Shown here piece by piece: positions 34,379 through 45,109 of a stretch of 64,000 nucleotides of DNA. Source of the stretch: Nemertoderma westbladi (lineage: Eukaryota; Xenacoelomorpha; Nemertodermatida; Nemertodermatidae). The stretch covers positions 1 to 64,000 of the forward strand of contig JAUCBJ010007289.1 of the NCBI GenBank assembly GCA_032718475.1, written 5' to 3'. Both the position numbers and the translations under genes were made by a program. How positions within the stretch are numbered: the stretch's first letter is position 1; each line of letters begins with the position of its first letter. Under the pieces are notes generated by a model. That model was given only the letters and a program-made list of their open reading frames with translations, ran no database searches and was not told the origin of the DNA.

Positions 34379-35038
34379 TTATCTCGAGCAACATGATGGT
34401 TTCATTTGATTTATAGAAGACTTTGTGTGGAGCTGTAAATTTTCCATTGGTTTTTCTTTATGGACGGGGAGGGGCGCGGCAATGAAACAGTCCGTGGCGA
34501 TTTTCTCAAACATATGATAAACATTATAGCCGGTTTTACTGCTGGTCTCATAGACCTCGGCCCTTATCGTATCAGCGTAATCGCTCACATTATGGAAGTC
34601 AACGTGTCGCATGCGACTACCTCGCTCCTTATTCCTATCGTCCTGAACCAAATCGTATTTAGTCCCGCACAAATAGATCAAACATTCTGGTTCGTTGTCG
34701 CGAAGTTCTCCGACCCAGAATTTAACTCGCTCGAAACTTGTCGCGTCAGTAATATCGTAACAGATAACGGCGGCCTTCGCGCCTCGGTAGTAAATCCGAC
34801 TCATCGCCTCGTAACGTTCGCTTCCCGCAGTGTCCCAGACACCCAGAGTGACCAGACCCCCGTCCGCAACACCCAGTTTCTTGGATCCGAACGCCGCACC
34901 GATGGTGTTCTGGTACGGCTGATTAATGTTGAACCGATCATTGAGGAATCTGAACATGAGACTAGTCTTTCCTCCGTATTCCTTGCCGAGAAGAACGACT
35001 TTAACGTCAACTGTGTTTGATCCCGTGTATCGATTCAT
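34379..35038 (-). CDS. RAB24: RAB24, atypical Rab GTPase linked to autophagy
   Basis: RAB24 is an atypical Rab acting in late autophagy and endosome traffic. The ATG at 35038 is the only methionine in the first part of the open frame and gives 219 aa, a little longer than the ~203 aa of vertebrates. The P-loop is GKEYGGKTS (residues 18-26). The switch II box is WDTAGSE, with Ser73 in place of the usual catalytic Gln, a RAB24 hallmark that predicts slow GTP hydrolysis. The base-binding motif is GTKYD (Thr for Asn) and G5 is ETSSK (164-168). YRGAKAA and SFERVKFWV are also RAB24-like. The C-terminus CCSR offers two cysteines at 216-217 for a poorly prenylated tail. An insert of about seven residues follows GTKYDL. 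No introns interrupt it. The frame stays open upstream of the ATG, so a further 5' exon cannot be excluded. Confidence 0.9.
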   Translation of the reverse strand: MNRYTGSNTVDVKVVLLGKEYGGKTSLMFRFLNDRFNINQPYQNTIGAAFGSKKLGVADGGLVTLGVWDTAGSERYEAMSRIYYRGAKAAVICYDITDATSFERVKFWVGELRDNEPECLIYLCGTKYDLVQDDRNKERGSRMRHVDFHNVSDYADTIRAEVYETSSKTGYNVYHMFEKIATDCFIAAPLPVHKEKPMENLQLHTKSSINQMKPSCCSR

Positions 35039-35690
35039 TGTCTCTTTTGACAATCCCTTCTTTGGATTCGTCCGATCCACAGTATCAATAAAAAATATAT
35101 AATAGAAAAATATATCCGTACTTAATACATGTATGTATTGAACAATAAGAGTTGCTTCGCGATACACTAAGTAGAAGCCGTACAGTACAATGAATCAATG
35201 AGTAATATATTACTGTAATTAATTATACAGTATGTAATTATTACTGCAATTAATATATGGATAGTCTAACAATAGAAGTGGTAATGTTAATTACTGTTAA
35301 AAATATCCAATTACATACAGTATTACTGTACAGTAGTATAAAATATCAAATAATATTTAATTTAATTTTACAAGGAGATCATGTGACCATGAATATAACA
35401 GTTACTTAAAACTACTAAGACACAATAAGGAAGTTATGTATAAAATTAAATAATAATATTTTCGTTGTTGTAATCAATATAAGGTCAATATGAACTTTGA
35501 GCACTTACTGCTGGTCATAGAGTCAGGCCATTATGATGTAATAAAAGTTGGCAGGCTTTGCTGGTATGGGGGTGTTTGTGTAGTGTGTGTTTGGGGTAAC
35601 GGGAATAAATATTACAGTTTAGTTTGTTAAATATTTCGTTTAAAGGTGCGTTCACGAGACATGGGAGAACAACTGGTATTGCTATTGGAG
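35039..35690. other. RAB24 upstream region, nothing further recognised
   Basis: AT-rich DNA with repeated TACTGTA and TACAGTA phrases. No other gene seen. Confidence 0.35.
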
Positions 35691-35699
35691 ACAGGGGGT

Positions 35700-35940
35700 G
35701 GGGGAAACTGGACTCAAAACCCTCCTTAGCGAATTAATATCCCGCCTCAATTCTCAATTTAGGGAAAGGAGCAGGTTACAGTGGCACGTTATTTTAACCA
35801 AAACAATAATCTAAACACAATGGAACAGGTTACAGTTTTATTTTTGAGAGTAATCACCTATTACAGTATTTGCGTCGAATTTCCCCTGGAGAAGGAGGAA
35901 TTTTTATTGCGTCCAGTTCCCCCCCCCCCCCCCCCCCCCT
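35700..35940 (+). repeat. Dispersed repeat family R1, copy 3, ending in C21
   Basis: It shows the GCGAATTAATATCCCGCC, CAATTTAGGGAAAGG, AACCAAAACAATAA and TATTTGCGTCGA landmarks in order, then GCGTCCAGTT and a C run at 35919-35939. Confidence 0.8.
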
Positions 35941-38890
35941 GGCATTCACATAACGTTTGAGTTGGTTTTGGTGTATGTATGTATGGACTGGTTATGGCCT
36001 AATTCTATGCGGCGGAATGAAATCTCTTCAAAATCGGCTTCTTCTCTAGAAACAATACTACTGTATAGGCCTACTGTATAGGCCTACTGTATAGGCCTAC
36101 TGTAAGAGATGTCGAAAAAAAGTCAATCAAAACTCCACACATCGTCGGATTCATGCCTCATTTGTGTAAGTTGTGTCAATTTGCCTCAATTTATGTATTA
36201 TGAAAATATGTGGTCCTCGGTTATATTTGCATAATTTCTAAATGTCCTCAGTTTTGGGTGTTGGTGATTTTCAGTGACGTCACAACAAAGTCCTCGTTTT
36301 GCACTGGGAGTTTGTAATACATGTGATAATAAAAAATGAAATATGAGGTCCTCAATATGTTGCTTGTGTATTTATTTTAAGAATAGCACTGCATATTATT
36401 TTGTGTCCTTTATATTTAAAATTTAATAAGCCCATTTCTGCCACAATCTGCGCACAATTAATCATGAAAGCTTATTGTTTATTTCCGAAACTCGCGTTAC
36501 TGATAAAATACGAATAACATCAACTTAAAAGTATTTGCGTAATGCTTATAAGCGAGTATTTGCGTAATGCTTATAAGCGGATGTTCCATTTATGGCTGTG
36601 TCGGATTGAATAAAGTGATACAATTGAACAATAAGAAGATACTGTATATCACCGAGCCAGGTGTAGGCCTAATAGTAAATGAGATAGTAAATGTCACACT
36701 GGTACTTTTAAGACCACAAGGGGGACACCCCCTGTGGTCTCTAATCCACTGGAACAATTTGTCTTAATGCAGCCCTGTCTTCACTTTAATAAAGTACGGT
36801 AGTCATTGTTATTCATTACCAAACCATAAAATTACCCTTTCGATTCATTTATGTGCTTTACAGTAGGCCTAGAATATAATCTTTCTACAGTATATGTATT
36901 ATTTGGTATCTATATTAATATATTATTTAGCTCTGTTCTATTATATTAATAATCTCTCTTTTTCCTCCATTATTCCAAACCATTCAAACCATACTTTGTA
37001 TCGTACCTTACCTACATTACATATTTTTGTGCTTCTAATTTACATCTGTACCCTGTTTCGGTATTATGTGTATGAATAATAATGTGTCATCTGTACTTAA
37101 GAGTACAGATGACCAATTTTATAGAATGAGCACAGATATAGGTTTCGAATAGAAATGGGGCGTTGGGCGATGATCCCAAAGAGCATTATGTAGGACATGT
37201 CCATGCGATAGAACATCTATCCAAGATGGAAAGCATGTTATAAAATATTGTAGCCAAACAGAGAGGCTGCGTTAAAAAATACCCCCAAATTTGTACCAGC
37301 TCGAATAAACGAGTTTTTTTTTAAATAACGATAACTACAAAATATGTTTATTTTTGGAACAAATATCCCAAATTGTAAATTTTCGGCTGTATATTTGCAT
37401 GTGCTGTACTTTTGTTAACTATTTCAATTTTCCATCTTTATCAGACAATAAACATAGATTATCGCATGTGTCCCAGAAGGTGATATACGGTTATAAAACA
37501 TGAAGCAAATAAATCGTATAACTACTGAGGCCGCAGGCCTAAGTGCTGAATACGACAATGAAAAGTGCTGGTTACCTATCTCTACAAATCGGGTGATTCA
37601 TATATCTTTGCTACGTGACTAACTATTTATTAAACTAATCATTAGTCTCATTTTAACCGTCTTCCTAGCATGTAGACCAACGGTAATGACAATAATGTAA
37701 CTAATTAATTTTCGCCAAATTCGAAAATAAAGTGGCTCTAAAAATTTCTCTACTGCTTCATTAGGTGCCTAACGTCAACCACTCGTTATATAACATATTT
37801 TGAACATTTTCACAAAATATTTTTGAAATCTGCGATATAGTGCCACACCGATTTGTTGTTGTTGCATGGAATGAGCCTATACATGATTTATTTGCTGAAG
37901 GTTTTATAACCGTATCACCTTCTGGGAGAGGCGATAATCTGTTTATCATGTATATTCGAGCTTATTGCGCTGATAAATTTTGTGAGCTACTTTTGTATCT
38001 TTCACGTTTGGGGAAACGCAGACCCCACTGAAACAAACACACCCTTGCATCCCCCCTCCCTCCCCAGTTGTCCGAACATTAAAAAAATATTGTAGAGAGA
38101 AAGGTTCAATTTCATTTAATATTAAGACAGAACAAGCAATTGTTACTTGTAGACCTAGACACCTATTAATTATATTTGATTTTAATTGTTGCTCTTTTCG
38201 TGTTTTCACTGTCTTTGTTGTCTTTGTTGATATCTGTTACCGGAAGCATCTGCAAATCTCTTTCTATTATTGGGTTTGCTGAAACTCATCTTATGACGAA
38301 TTTAGGCACTGCAGTAATAATACTGTACTGTAATACAGCCAGTAGTGTGTGAGCATTTTATTGTGATAAATCTCAAAATAAAAATTTTAATAAAAAAACT
38401 CAAAACTCAAAAAAAATATAAAAAGAAAAAAAGAATAATCCCATAAAAACTCAAATCGATATTCATTTAAAAGTATTAAGAAATTTACTTAAAAATATTT
38501 CATTTTAATTTACTAGCTATAATAAAATAAAAATCGAGCTATATGTTCTAGAACATTAAATTTTTTATTGTATTTATGTTCTAGAATAGTATATAATACT
38601 TTTATATTGTTCTGCAACTCCTCAATGTTACTATTTTATCAATGATATACTGTATGATTTATAAATGTAGTGCTATACGGAACTCTAACCGAAAAGATGA
38701 TGCAAAATTTTCAAAAAACGGTCACACAGGCTATACTACAGTAGGGTGCGGACTTCAATATTAGCTCCTGGTTGGCAACTGTTATATTCCTATTAGCCAC
38801 AAAAGTGATTAAATCAGTTGGGAATGGATATAAATTCTTTCAACTTGGGGAAGACTGTGCTAAAAATAATGTCAAAACACAACAATAAAT
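35941..38890. other. Long gene-poor stretch
   Basis: I see no supportable gene. Minor structures: three copies of a 15-bp TAGGCCTACTGTA-containing unit at about 36062-36104; and an imperfect inverted repeat of about 70 bp, 37445-37510 against 37875-37950, both arms holding an ACCTTCTGGGA/TCCCAGAAGGT core. Confidence 0.5.
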
Positions 38891-38893
38891 GTG

Positions 38894-39062
38894 TAAGTTC
38901 TAGAATTTTGTATTAGGAGTGTTAATATAGTATAGTTACATTGGGTATTTTGGCTTTAGCTGGGTGATATACAGTTATTTAAGTTCTTGAATTTTGTATT
39001 AGGAGTGTTAAATAGTTACATTGGGTATTTTGGCTTTAGCTGGGTGATATACAGTTATATCA
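38894..39062 (+). repeat. Tandem duplication of an ~85-bp unit
   Basis: Two adjacent copies share AATTTTGTATTAGGAGTGTT and GGCTTTAGCTGGGTGATATA blocks. A few bases differ. No gene. Confidence 0.75.
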
Positions 39063-39289
39063 CCCTATTGTTTAGCCAATCAGATTTGAGAATAAGCGAT
39101 AATACATGATAAACTTATTTATTATATATACAGTATGTTATGTGGTTGTCTTACCAGTAGGACAATATCTAAAATGTATTAAACCGTACTAAGTACGATG
39201 AACTGGAGCTCTGACAATTCACCCCCTAACGGCAGACAGAGGAACTGTAAAAGTCTGTTTATGTGTAAAATGTCTAATTAAGTAATCCT

Positions 39290-39765
39290 CGTAGGTTGAA
39301 AGGCCCTCATAGATGGTTGGATATCTTTACTACCGGTATTCCATTACATATCATTTCTGATCGTGGATCACAATTTATGTCTAAAATAATACCAAATATC
39401 GCCTGCAATCTCGGATTTACTCATCTACCAACGACGGCCTATTATCCACAAACCAATGGGAAGGTAGAAAGAATGCACCGTCGACTCAAGAGGACCATAA
39501 TAGCGCGCCATATTTTGACCCAGCAAACCATTCACAACACATGTTTGCGTACGCCCAACATGTTTGGTGTCTCTCCTGAAACCGTGTTTTGCAAAGCACG
39601 CCTTCTGCCCCAGTCATCTCTACAGAACCTTATCGTCCTCGCGATAAGATTCCTCAAGCTACCTCGACAGCGAACGACAACAACCCAACATCGGCAACAG
39701 AAACGCCCATCAATTAATCCCGGCCCCCAGAACAAGTTAAAACTTGCTCAGGACGAGTGGTGATT
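39290..39765 (+). pseudogene. Gypsy-type integrase fragment
   Basis: The frame reads through the integrase catalytic core: ISDRGSQF carries the second catalytic Asp, and TTAYYPQTNGKVERMHRRLK carries the Glu. The first catalytic Asp and zinc finger lie upstream and are gone. After the Glu motif the similarity (FGVSPETVF, LPQSS) becomes broken and shifts frame, and the piece ends near a TCAGGACGAGTGG segment. It is a dead remnant of a Gypsy-class LTR element. Confidence 0.8.
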
Positions 39766-39844
39766 GTTGTCGTTGGTTTGTAGTATCTCAGCGATACTAC
39801 TGTAGTCACCGGATATTGGATCGGGGGGTGGTTGGATAATGCCA

Positions 39845-39962
39845 TGTCATGGGTGATATGGAGTTGTGGCGGTGCAATTTTGTCGATAAGCCGGCACAGC
39901 ATTCTTAAAAATGCAGCTGCAATGCAGCATGCCGATCCTAGTAGGAGTAGTAGTAGTGGATA
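39845..39962 (+). mobile_element. LINE-A 3'-end fragment with TAG tail
   Basis: It matches the reverse complement of about 6183-6290, including GCCGGCACAGCATTCTTAAA and GCTGCAATGCAGCATGCCGAT, then a TAG/GTA trinucleotide tail (39940-39958). The copy is extremely 5'-truncated. It directly follows the Gypsy remnant. Confidence 0.75.
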
Positions 39963-40681
39963 ATGCAGGCAAAATGAAAAAGAAGGAGTTGGGTTGAATC
40001 TTCAATTTATTCTAACTGATCTTGTTCTCTAACGATTTTAACGCTGATTCCAAATATATGGGACTCCCCAATACGCCAATATAAATAGAATATTCACAAT
40101 GAATGTGTTTATAACAATATTAATAAGCCTACAGTACAAATAACCATAACATATATAGATCAACTTGAAAGGGATACTGAACTTGGGAGAAACGAAATTA
40201 CGACAACTATGGAGACTCATTTCTACAAGACATCTCATTTCCACTGTCCGAGTTCGCTCGACCTAGTAGTAGTACAGTACAAATTATTTAATCAAGCAGA
40301 GAACTTCATTTTAGTTAGATTTTAATACCCCAAGAACTACTGTACGTTTGAAACACGTCTGTCCGGTCAGTCTGTGTCTGCCATAAGTCTGTCGGTAGGC
40401 CGTCGGTTCTATCCCTTGCTTTGCCTAGTGTCACCGTAACCTGAACCCTTTTCAGGCTCATACTACGCTGACCGGCTCCGCTCGGTTTTCCATTGGGTGA
40501 CTGTCGTTCAGCGAGAGGATGCAGCAGTGATGCTGCATATCACTCCATATAGTACGTCGACCCTTTCTGCGTACAGCTCGCCCCTCGCAATCCCTTTCGT
40601 ATGGAAGCCCATAGCGGTCATCATTTCACACACACAATGTGTGTCGCAACTGTGCTTTACATTTACATTTTGGAGTGTGTG

Positions 40682-40682
40682 G

Positions 40683-40731
<49 letters not shown>

Positions 40732-41035
40732 GGGGGGGGGGTGTGCGTGTGCGTGTCATGATACGTGTGTGCGTGTCATGATATGTTTGTGCGTTTCATG
40801 ATATGTGTGTGCGTGTCATGATTCGTGTGTGGGTGTCATGATAAGTGTGTGCGTGTCATGATATGTGTGTGCGTGTCATGATATGTGTGTGCGTGTCATG
40901 ATATGTGTGTGCGTGTCATGATATGTGTGTGCGTGTCATTGGGTGTGTGTGCGTGTTATGATATGTGTGTGCGTGTCATGATATGTGTGTGCGTGTCATG
41001 ATATGTGTGTGCGTGTCATGATATGTGTGTGAAAG
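40682..41035 (+). repeat. (GT)n microsatellite, G run and 20-bp minisatellite
   Basis: A GT tract (about 40682-40729) leads into a G run (40730-40741). About 14 units of a 20-bp GTGTGTGCGTGTCATGATAT repeat follow up to 41035. Several units carry single changes near the start of the array. Confidence 0.9.
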
Positions 41036-41479
41036 GAGGTGGCTGATGAAGATATCAATCTCCTTGCACCACACCCCATTGGTGGTTCCAACAAGGGGGT
41101 GAAGGAGAACCTTCTATCTTCGCACACCGCGCTGTAGTGCACCTTTGTGGCTCGGACTCTCTGTTGGAGGACAGAGTACAAGGGCCGGTGAGCATATGAG
41201 GGGGCGTCGAGCGTTAACGATCGCAATATCGAAAGACGCCACCCTCTATTTATTTTATTTCGTTTCACGTTTAGATATATTTTTTAATGTGTATAAACTA
41301 TTTACAGTAGTTCATTTTTCTCAAACTCATATTTCCGACATTCGTTTAATTTTAAGGTAGGGATGCTCGACATCTTAAGGGTTAAGGAGGGGGGAGGGGG
41401 GGCTGTGTGGTGGTTTTCGCCGCAGGTGGTCGGCGCAGATTCCCCAGGGTCGGTCTCTCGTCAGAAAAATAATTTATAA

Positions 41480-42537
41480 TTACCCTCAGTGCCAGCGTTA
41501 CCTGGCAATACCATATCATTCACCTGAATCAGCATTACCTAACCTACCTTCAGAACCAATCCAACCATACTATTCCGGTACACTGTACACTGGTGTTGAT
41601 TTCTTTGGATATCTATTCCTGAAATATTCTTCTAAAGTGTGGATTTTACTATTCACTATTGTTATTCGCGCAGTCCACCTGGAGGTGGACTCAGATTGCA
41701 GTGCAAAGTCTACGCATCTTGCCTTTCGCCGTTTCCTAGCTCGTCTGATCGCTCCATTCACTGATAGACAGTTTAGATCTGACAATAATGCCAAGACCTT
41801 TTATAAGTTTTCCGTGATGAAGTTCCCTAGCCATGTTGTATCCAGGAAGATGATTCCGGCCCGTAGCCCCGCATGGGGTGGTTATAGGGAACGTCTTGGA
41901 AGGATCATTAAAGACTGCACACGAATGACATGCCACAGTGTTCGTCTTACTCAAATCCAATTTGATACTCACTGAAATAGAATCAGTCGTCAACTTCCGT
42001 CCCTTGACTTAAAAATCAATGGATCCAGAAGATTCTGGTCCACTGACGCCTGCACATTTCCTATATGGGATGTTTCCGCCTACTGATGTCGACATGAATG
42101 CAGCCGCAGTGGATGGCCCCATGTTACGCCGTTCTCTACTGCAACGTGAAAGGGGAAAGAACTTTATGTTCTGGAAACTGTTCTCCCAACAATGCTTGGA
42201 ATCCCTAAAGTCGTGGCGCACCACTGGAACCACTGGGCCAGCGCCTATCGTTGGGGCAATGGTTCTAGTCAAACAGGATACACCACGCAGCAAATGGCTC
42301 CTTGCCCGCATTATAAAGTTGGTAACTGGTGTTGACGGTGTTTGTAATGCTGTTGTAATTCGCCGACGCGGACGCATTACAACACGGGCTACAAATAAAC
42401 TCGCTCCATTGGAATGTAAGGACCCTTACCCTTCGTTATATGGCTCACCTATGGGAAATCGTGTTCCGAGACCCAACAACGAACCACTGTCAATCCAAAT
42501 CCAAACGATGTACTGTACCTACCATGGGCTCTCATGA
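41480..42537 (+). pseudogene. BEL/Pao integrase and C-terminal region, degraded
   Basis: Pieces of a Pao-class integrase appear in order: TGVDFFGYLF (first catalytic Asp), VWILLFTIVIRAVHLEV, FRRFLARLIAP, SDNNAKTFYKF (second Asp), SPAWGGYRERLGRIIKD (Glu), then LTPAHFLYG, WKLFSQQCL, and VGAMVLVKQD...SKWLLARI with an RRRGRITTRATNKLAPLE end. Frameshifts and a stop near 41973 separate the blocks. The order and motifs are those of BEL/Pao pol ends. This is not from the young element, which lacks this part. Confidence 0.82.
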
Positions 42538-42716
42538 AACAGGAATTGACGCACCACTAACAGAAGCGTTGAGCTCAACTTTATGTTTTTCAACAATATT
42601 ATAAATGGGAAACTTTTATAATGGGATTAGGAAAGATTAGGATAATGTATGCTGTATGATGTGCGGTGGCTCTAAAGTACTGTAGGCACCAGCTCAATAC
42701 TGCACAGATAGGGGGG

Positions 42717-42960
42717 TAAACGGGACGCAATAAAATATAATCTCTCTCCAGGGGAAATTGGACGCAAATAACAGCTGATTACACTCAAAAAAATAAAACA
42801 GTAACCTGTTCTATTGTGTTTTGTTTATTGTTTTGGTTAAAATAACGTGTCACTGTAACCTGCTCCTTTCCCTAAATTGAGAATTTAACATTGAGGCGGG
42901 ATATTAATTCGCCAAGATGTGATTTGCGTCCAGTTCCCCCCACCCCCCCTGTCTCATACT
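42717..42960 (-). repeat. Dispersed repeat family R1, copy 4
   Basis: Reverse-complement copy: CGCAAATAACAGCTGATTAC, TTATTGTTTTGGTTAAAATA, CCTTTCCCTAAATTGAGAAT and GGCGGGATATTAATTCGCC blocks, ending in a C-rich stretch. Confidence 0.8.
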
Positions 42961-45100
42961 GCGAATGAATGCCGCTCTTATCCATCCCATCAGGGCATCA
43001 CCGCACCGGTGAGTTCAGTCCCAGATATAACTCACGAAGCACAAGTCGAGGGATAACCGTATCACACTATATATTCCACATTCAGAATGTCATGTGCTAC
43101 AAATCTAATTGACAGTTTCGAATTCAGCTCGGATAACTTTACATTAATTACAATTCTGCGCAGAGGTAATTTAAAATGTAATCTAATACTAATATCACTA
43201 TGATATTATTCATGGACCATGAATAATAATTAATGATAAATAATTAATATAATTGCAGCAAGTTAAATTATTGAGTGCATTGTGTATTCAGTACTGTACT
43301 GTAGATAACACACATTTAAAATAATATATTGGCGAATTATGACTAAATTTCCCAAAAGCGCTGGAATTTAAAGGCTGGTTGCAATTATTATTAGGTGCAG
43401 ATACCTGAAAAATGTCAGAATGCCTCTATTCGTGTAATTTAGCCACAAGTATATTACTGGAACCTCTGGTATTAAGGCTTCCCAAGTATGAATCTACAGT
43501 AGGCCTATGTATGGACGTAATAATATCATAGGTGAATTTTACAATAATAGACATCAGTGTAAATAATTTTTATCACGAAAAATAGTGGTTCTGCAACATT
43601 ATTTAGTAGTTATTGGGTTACAGACAGCTGGTTGTTATGCTTCGTTAGTTTGCATTAGTTATGTGATAAATTTAATTTTCATATTCTAATTACTATATAT
43701 TAATTACATACTATTTATGCAGTAATAGTTTCGTAGAAATGAATTATTTCTTGCAAACAACAGCGAATGTGTAATAATCTACACGTGTAACAATGATGTG
43801 GTCGTGCTACTATCCCTGGCCACCCGACGACCACCTGGCTGTGTTGTCTAACATTCCGCGCTAACCTATCGCGTTTACCATTACGCGTGAAATCAATTAA
43901 CTCGGATCTCTACTAAATGTGTTATAGAAAATGTATTTCAGTTAAGTTGTTTTTACTCCATCCATTGTAGCTATGAATACCACGAAAAATTTCCTATTTT
44001 TCCTATTTATCACAAAAGTATTTGCCCCATTTTAAAGAATTTTTACCATGATTGATTATAGGAATTATGGCCCGATAATCTTACTGTTATAAACCTGATT
44101 GACATATAATGATATTACCGATGAAGGATATTGCTTAGTATAGATGATGGATGACGGAGAGATGAATCTGAGATTGAAATCGCTGATCGAGAATTCTAGC
44201 GATGTTGTGTTGCCGTAACGTATGTTGTGGTGTGGGGCAATCAATGTTAATGTAACTGTATTGTATATCTTCCATATGCTTAGCCTTGCCATACAGTCTA
44301 GCAGCAGGATGTTTGCTGCCAATGATGAACGATACTTTCTACGGGGCAGCTGTTGCGAATAATTAATAGCTTTTATATGAATCCTTTGTTGTATAAAATA
44401 CAGATACTGTAAGACATATTTCTCATAGTACATAATTACTTAGAAATTGACATAGATAGACATACTGTATTATTTATATTTTATACGTTATAAGCTCATA
44501 TAATTGATTAAAATAATTAGTTCTTACCTTAGTGACTTTACTGCACCCACTAAATTTTTTTATACGCCCGCTTAATTGTATCGAATTTTTCCGCTGCTTT
44601 TTACTAAAATTGATGTAATACGGAAATACACCATGGCTCTTAATATTGTGTCATTTTCTGATGACACGATGACATTTTCTGATTTCTTTATCATATTGCT
44701 TGAAATTTGAAACATAAGTAGTTCCAGTATTGTTCGCTGAAGGCCATTTATTCTATTTAATAAATACACGATGTTCTGGAACATTTTGTTTAAGTATGAA
44801 TAGCTACACAATAGATATATTAGATAGGAATAGCGATGTTGCCAACCAACTCCTAAAATAAATAACAAATTCTAGAATTTTGTGTACTTATCAAATAAAT
44901 GACACTATTATACTGGCCATGATGTATATATATTTGGACTTTTATATACATACTGTTATATTTGTAATGCAGTAGTAGTAGTCTCGCACAAACAGTGCGC
45001 ACCGACAGCCAAACTGGCTTTTAATATTTATATTAAAAGGTTTAAAACCGCACGTATGCTAATAATATTAAAACTGATAAGAGCAATGTAATTTAGTTAT
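42961..45100. other. Gene-poor AT-rich region
   Basis: Nothing supportable in any frame. Short minus-strand frames at 44065-44433 and 44572-44868 show no motif. Confidence 0.4.
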
Positions 45101-45109
45101 AATTGACTC

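Noticed and set aside
34460-35020. 186-codon plus-strand frame opposite RAB24
   Set aside because: Antisense shadow of the RAB24 coding sequence, with no motif of its own.
37840-38031. 63-codon frame MPHRFVVVAWNE...
   Set aside because: It looks protein-like at first, but one arm of an inverted repeat lies inside it and no family is recognised. Too weak to call a gene.
40497-40801. Val-Cys-Val-Cys-type frames across the GT repeat
   Set aside because: Products of a dinucleotide repeat read in frame.
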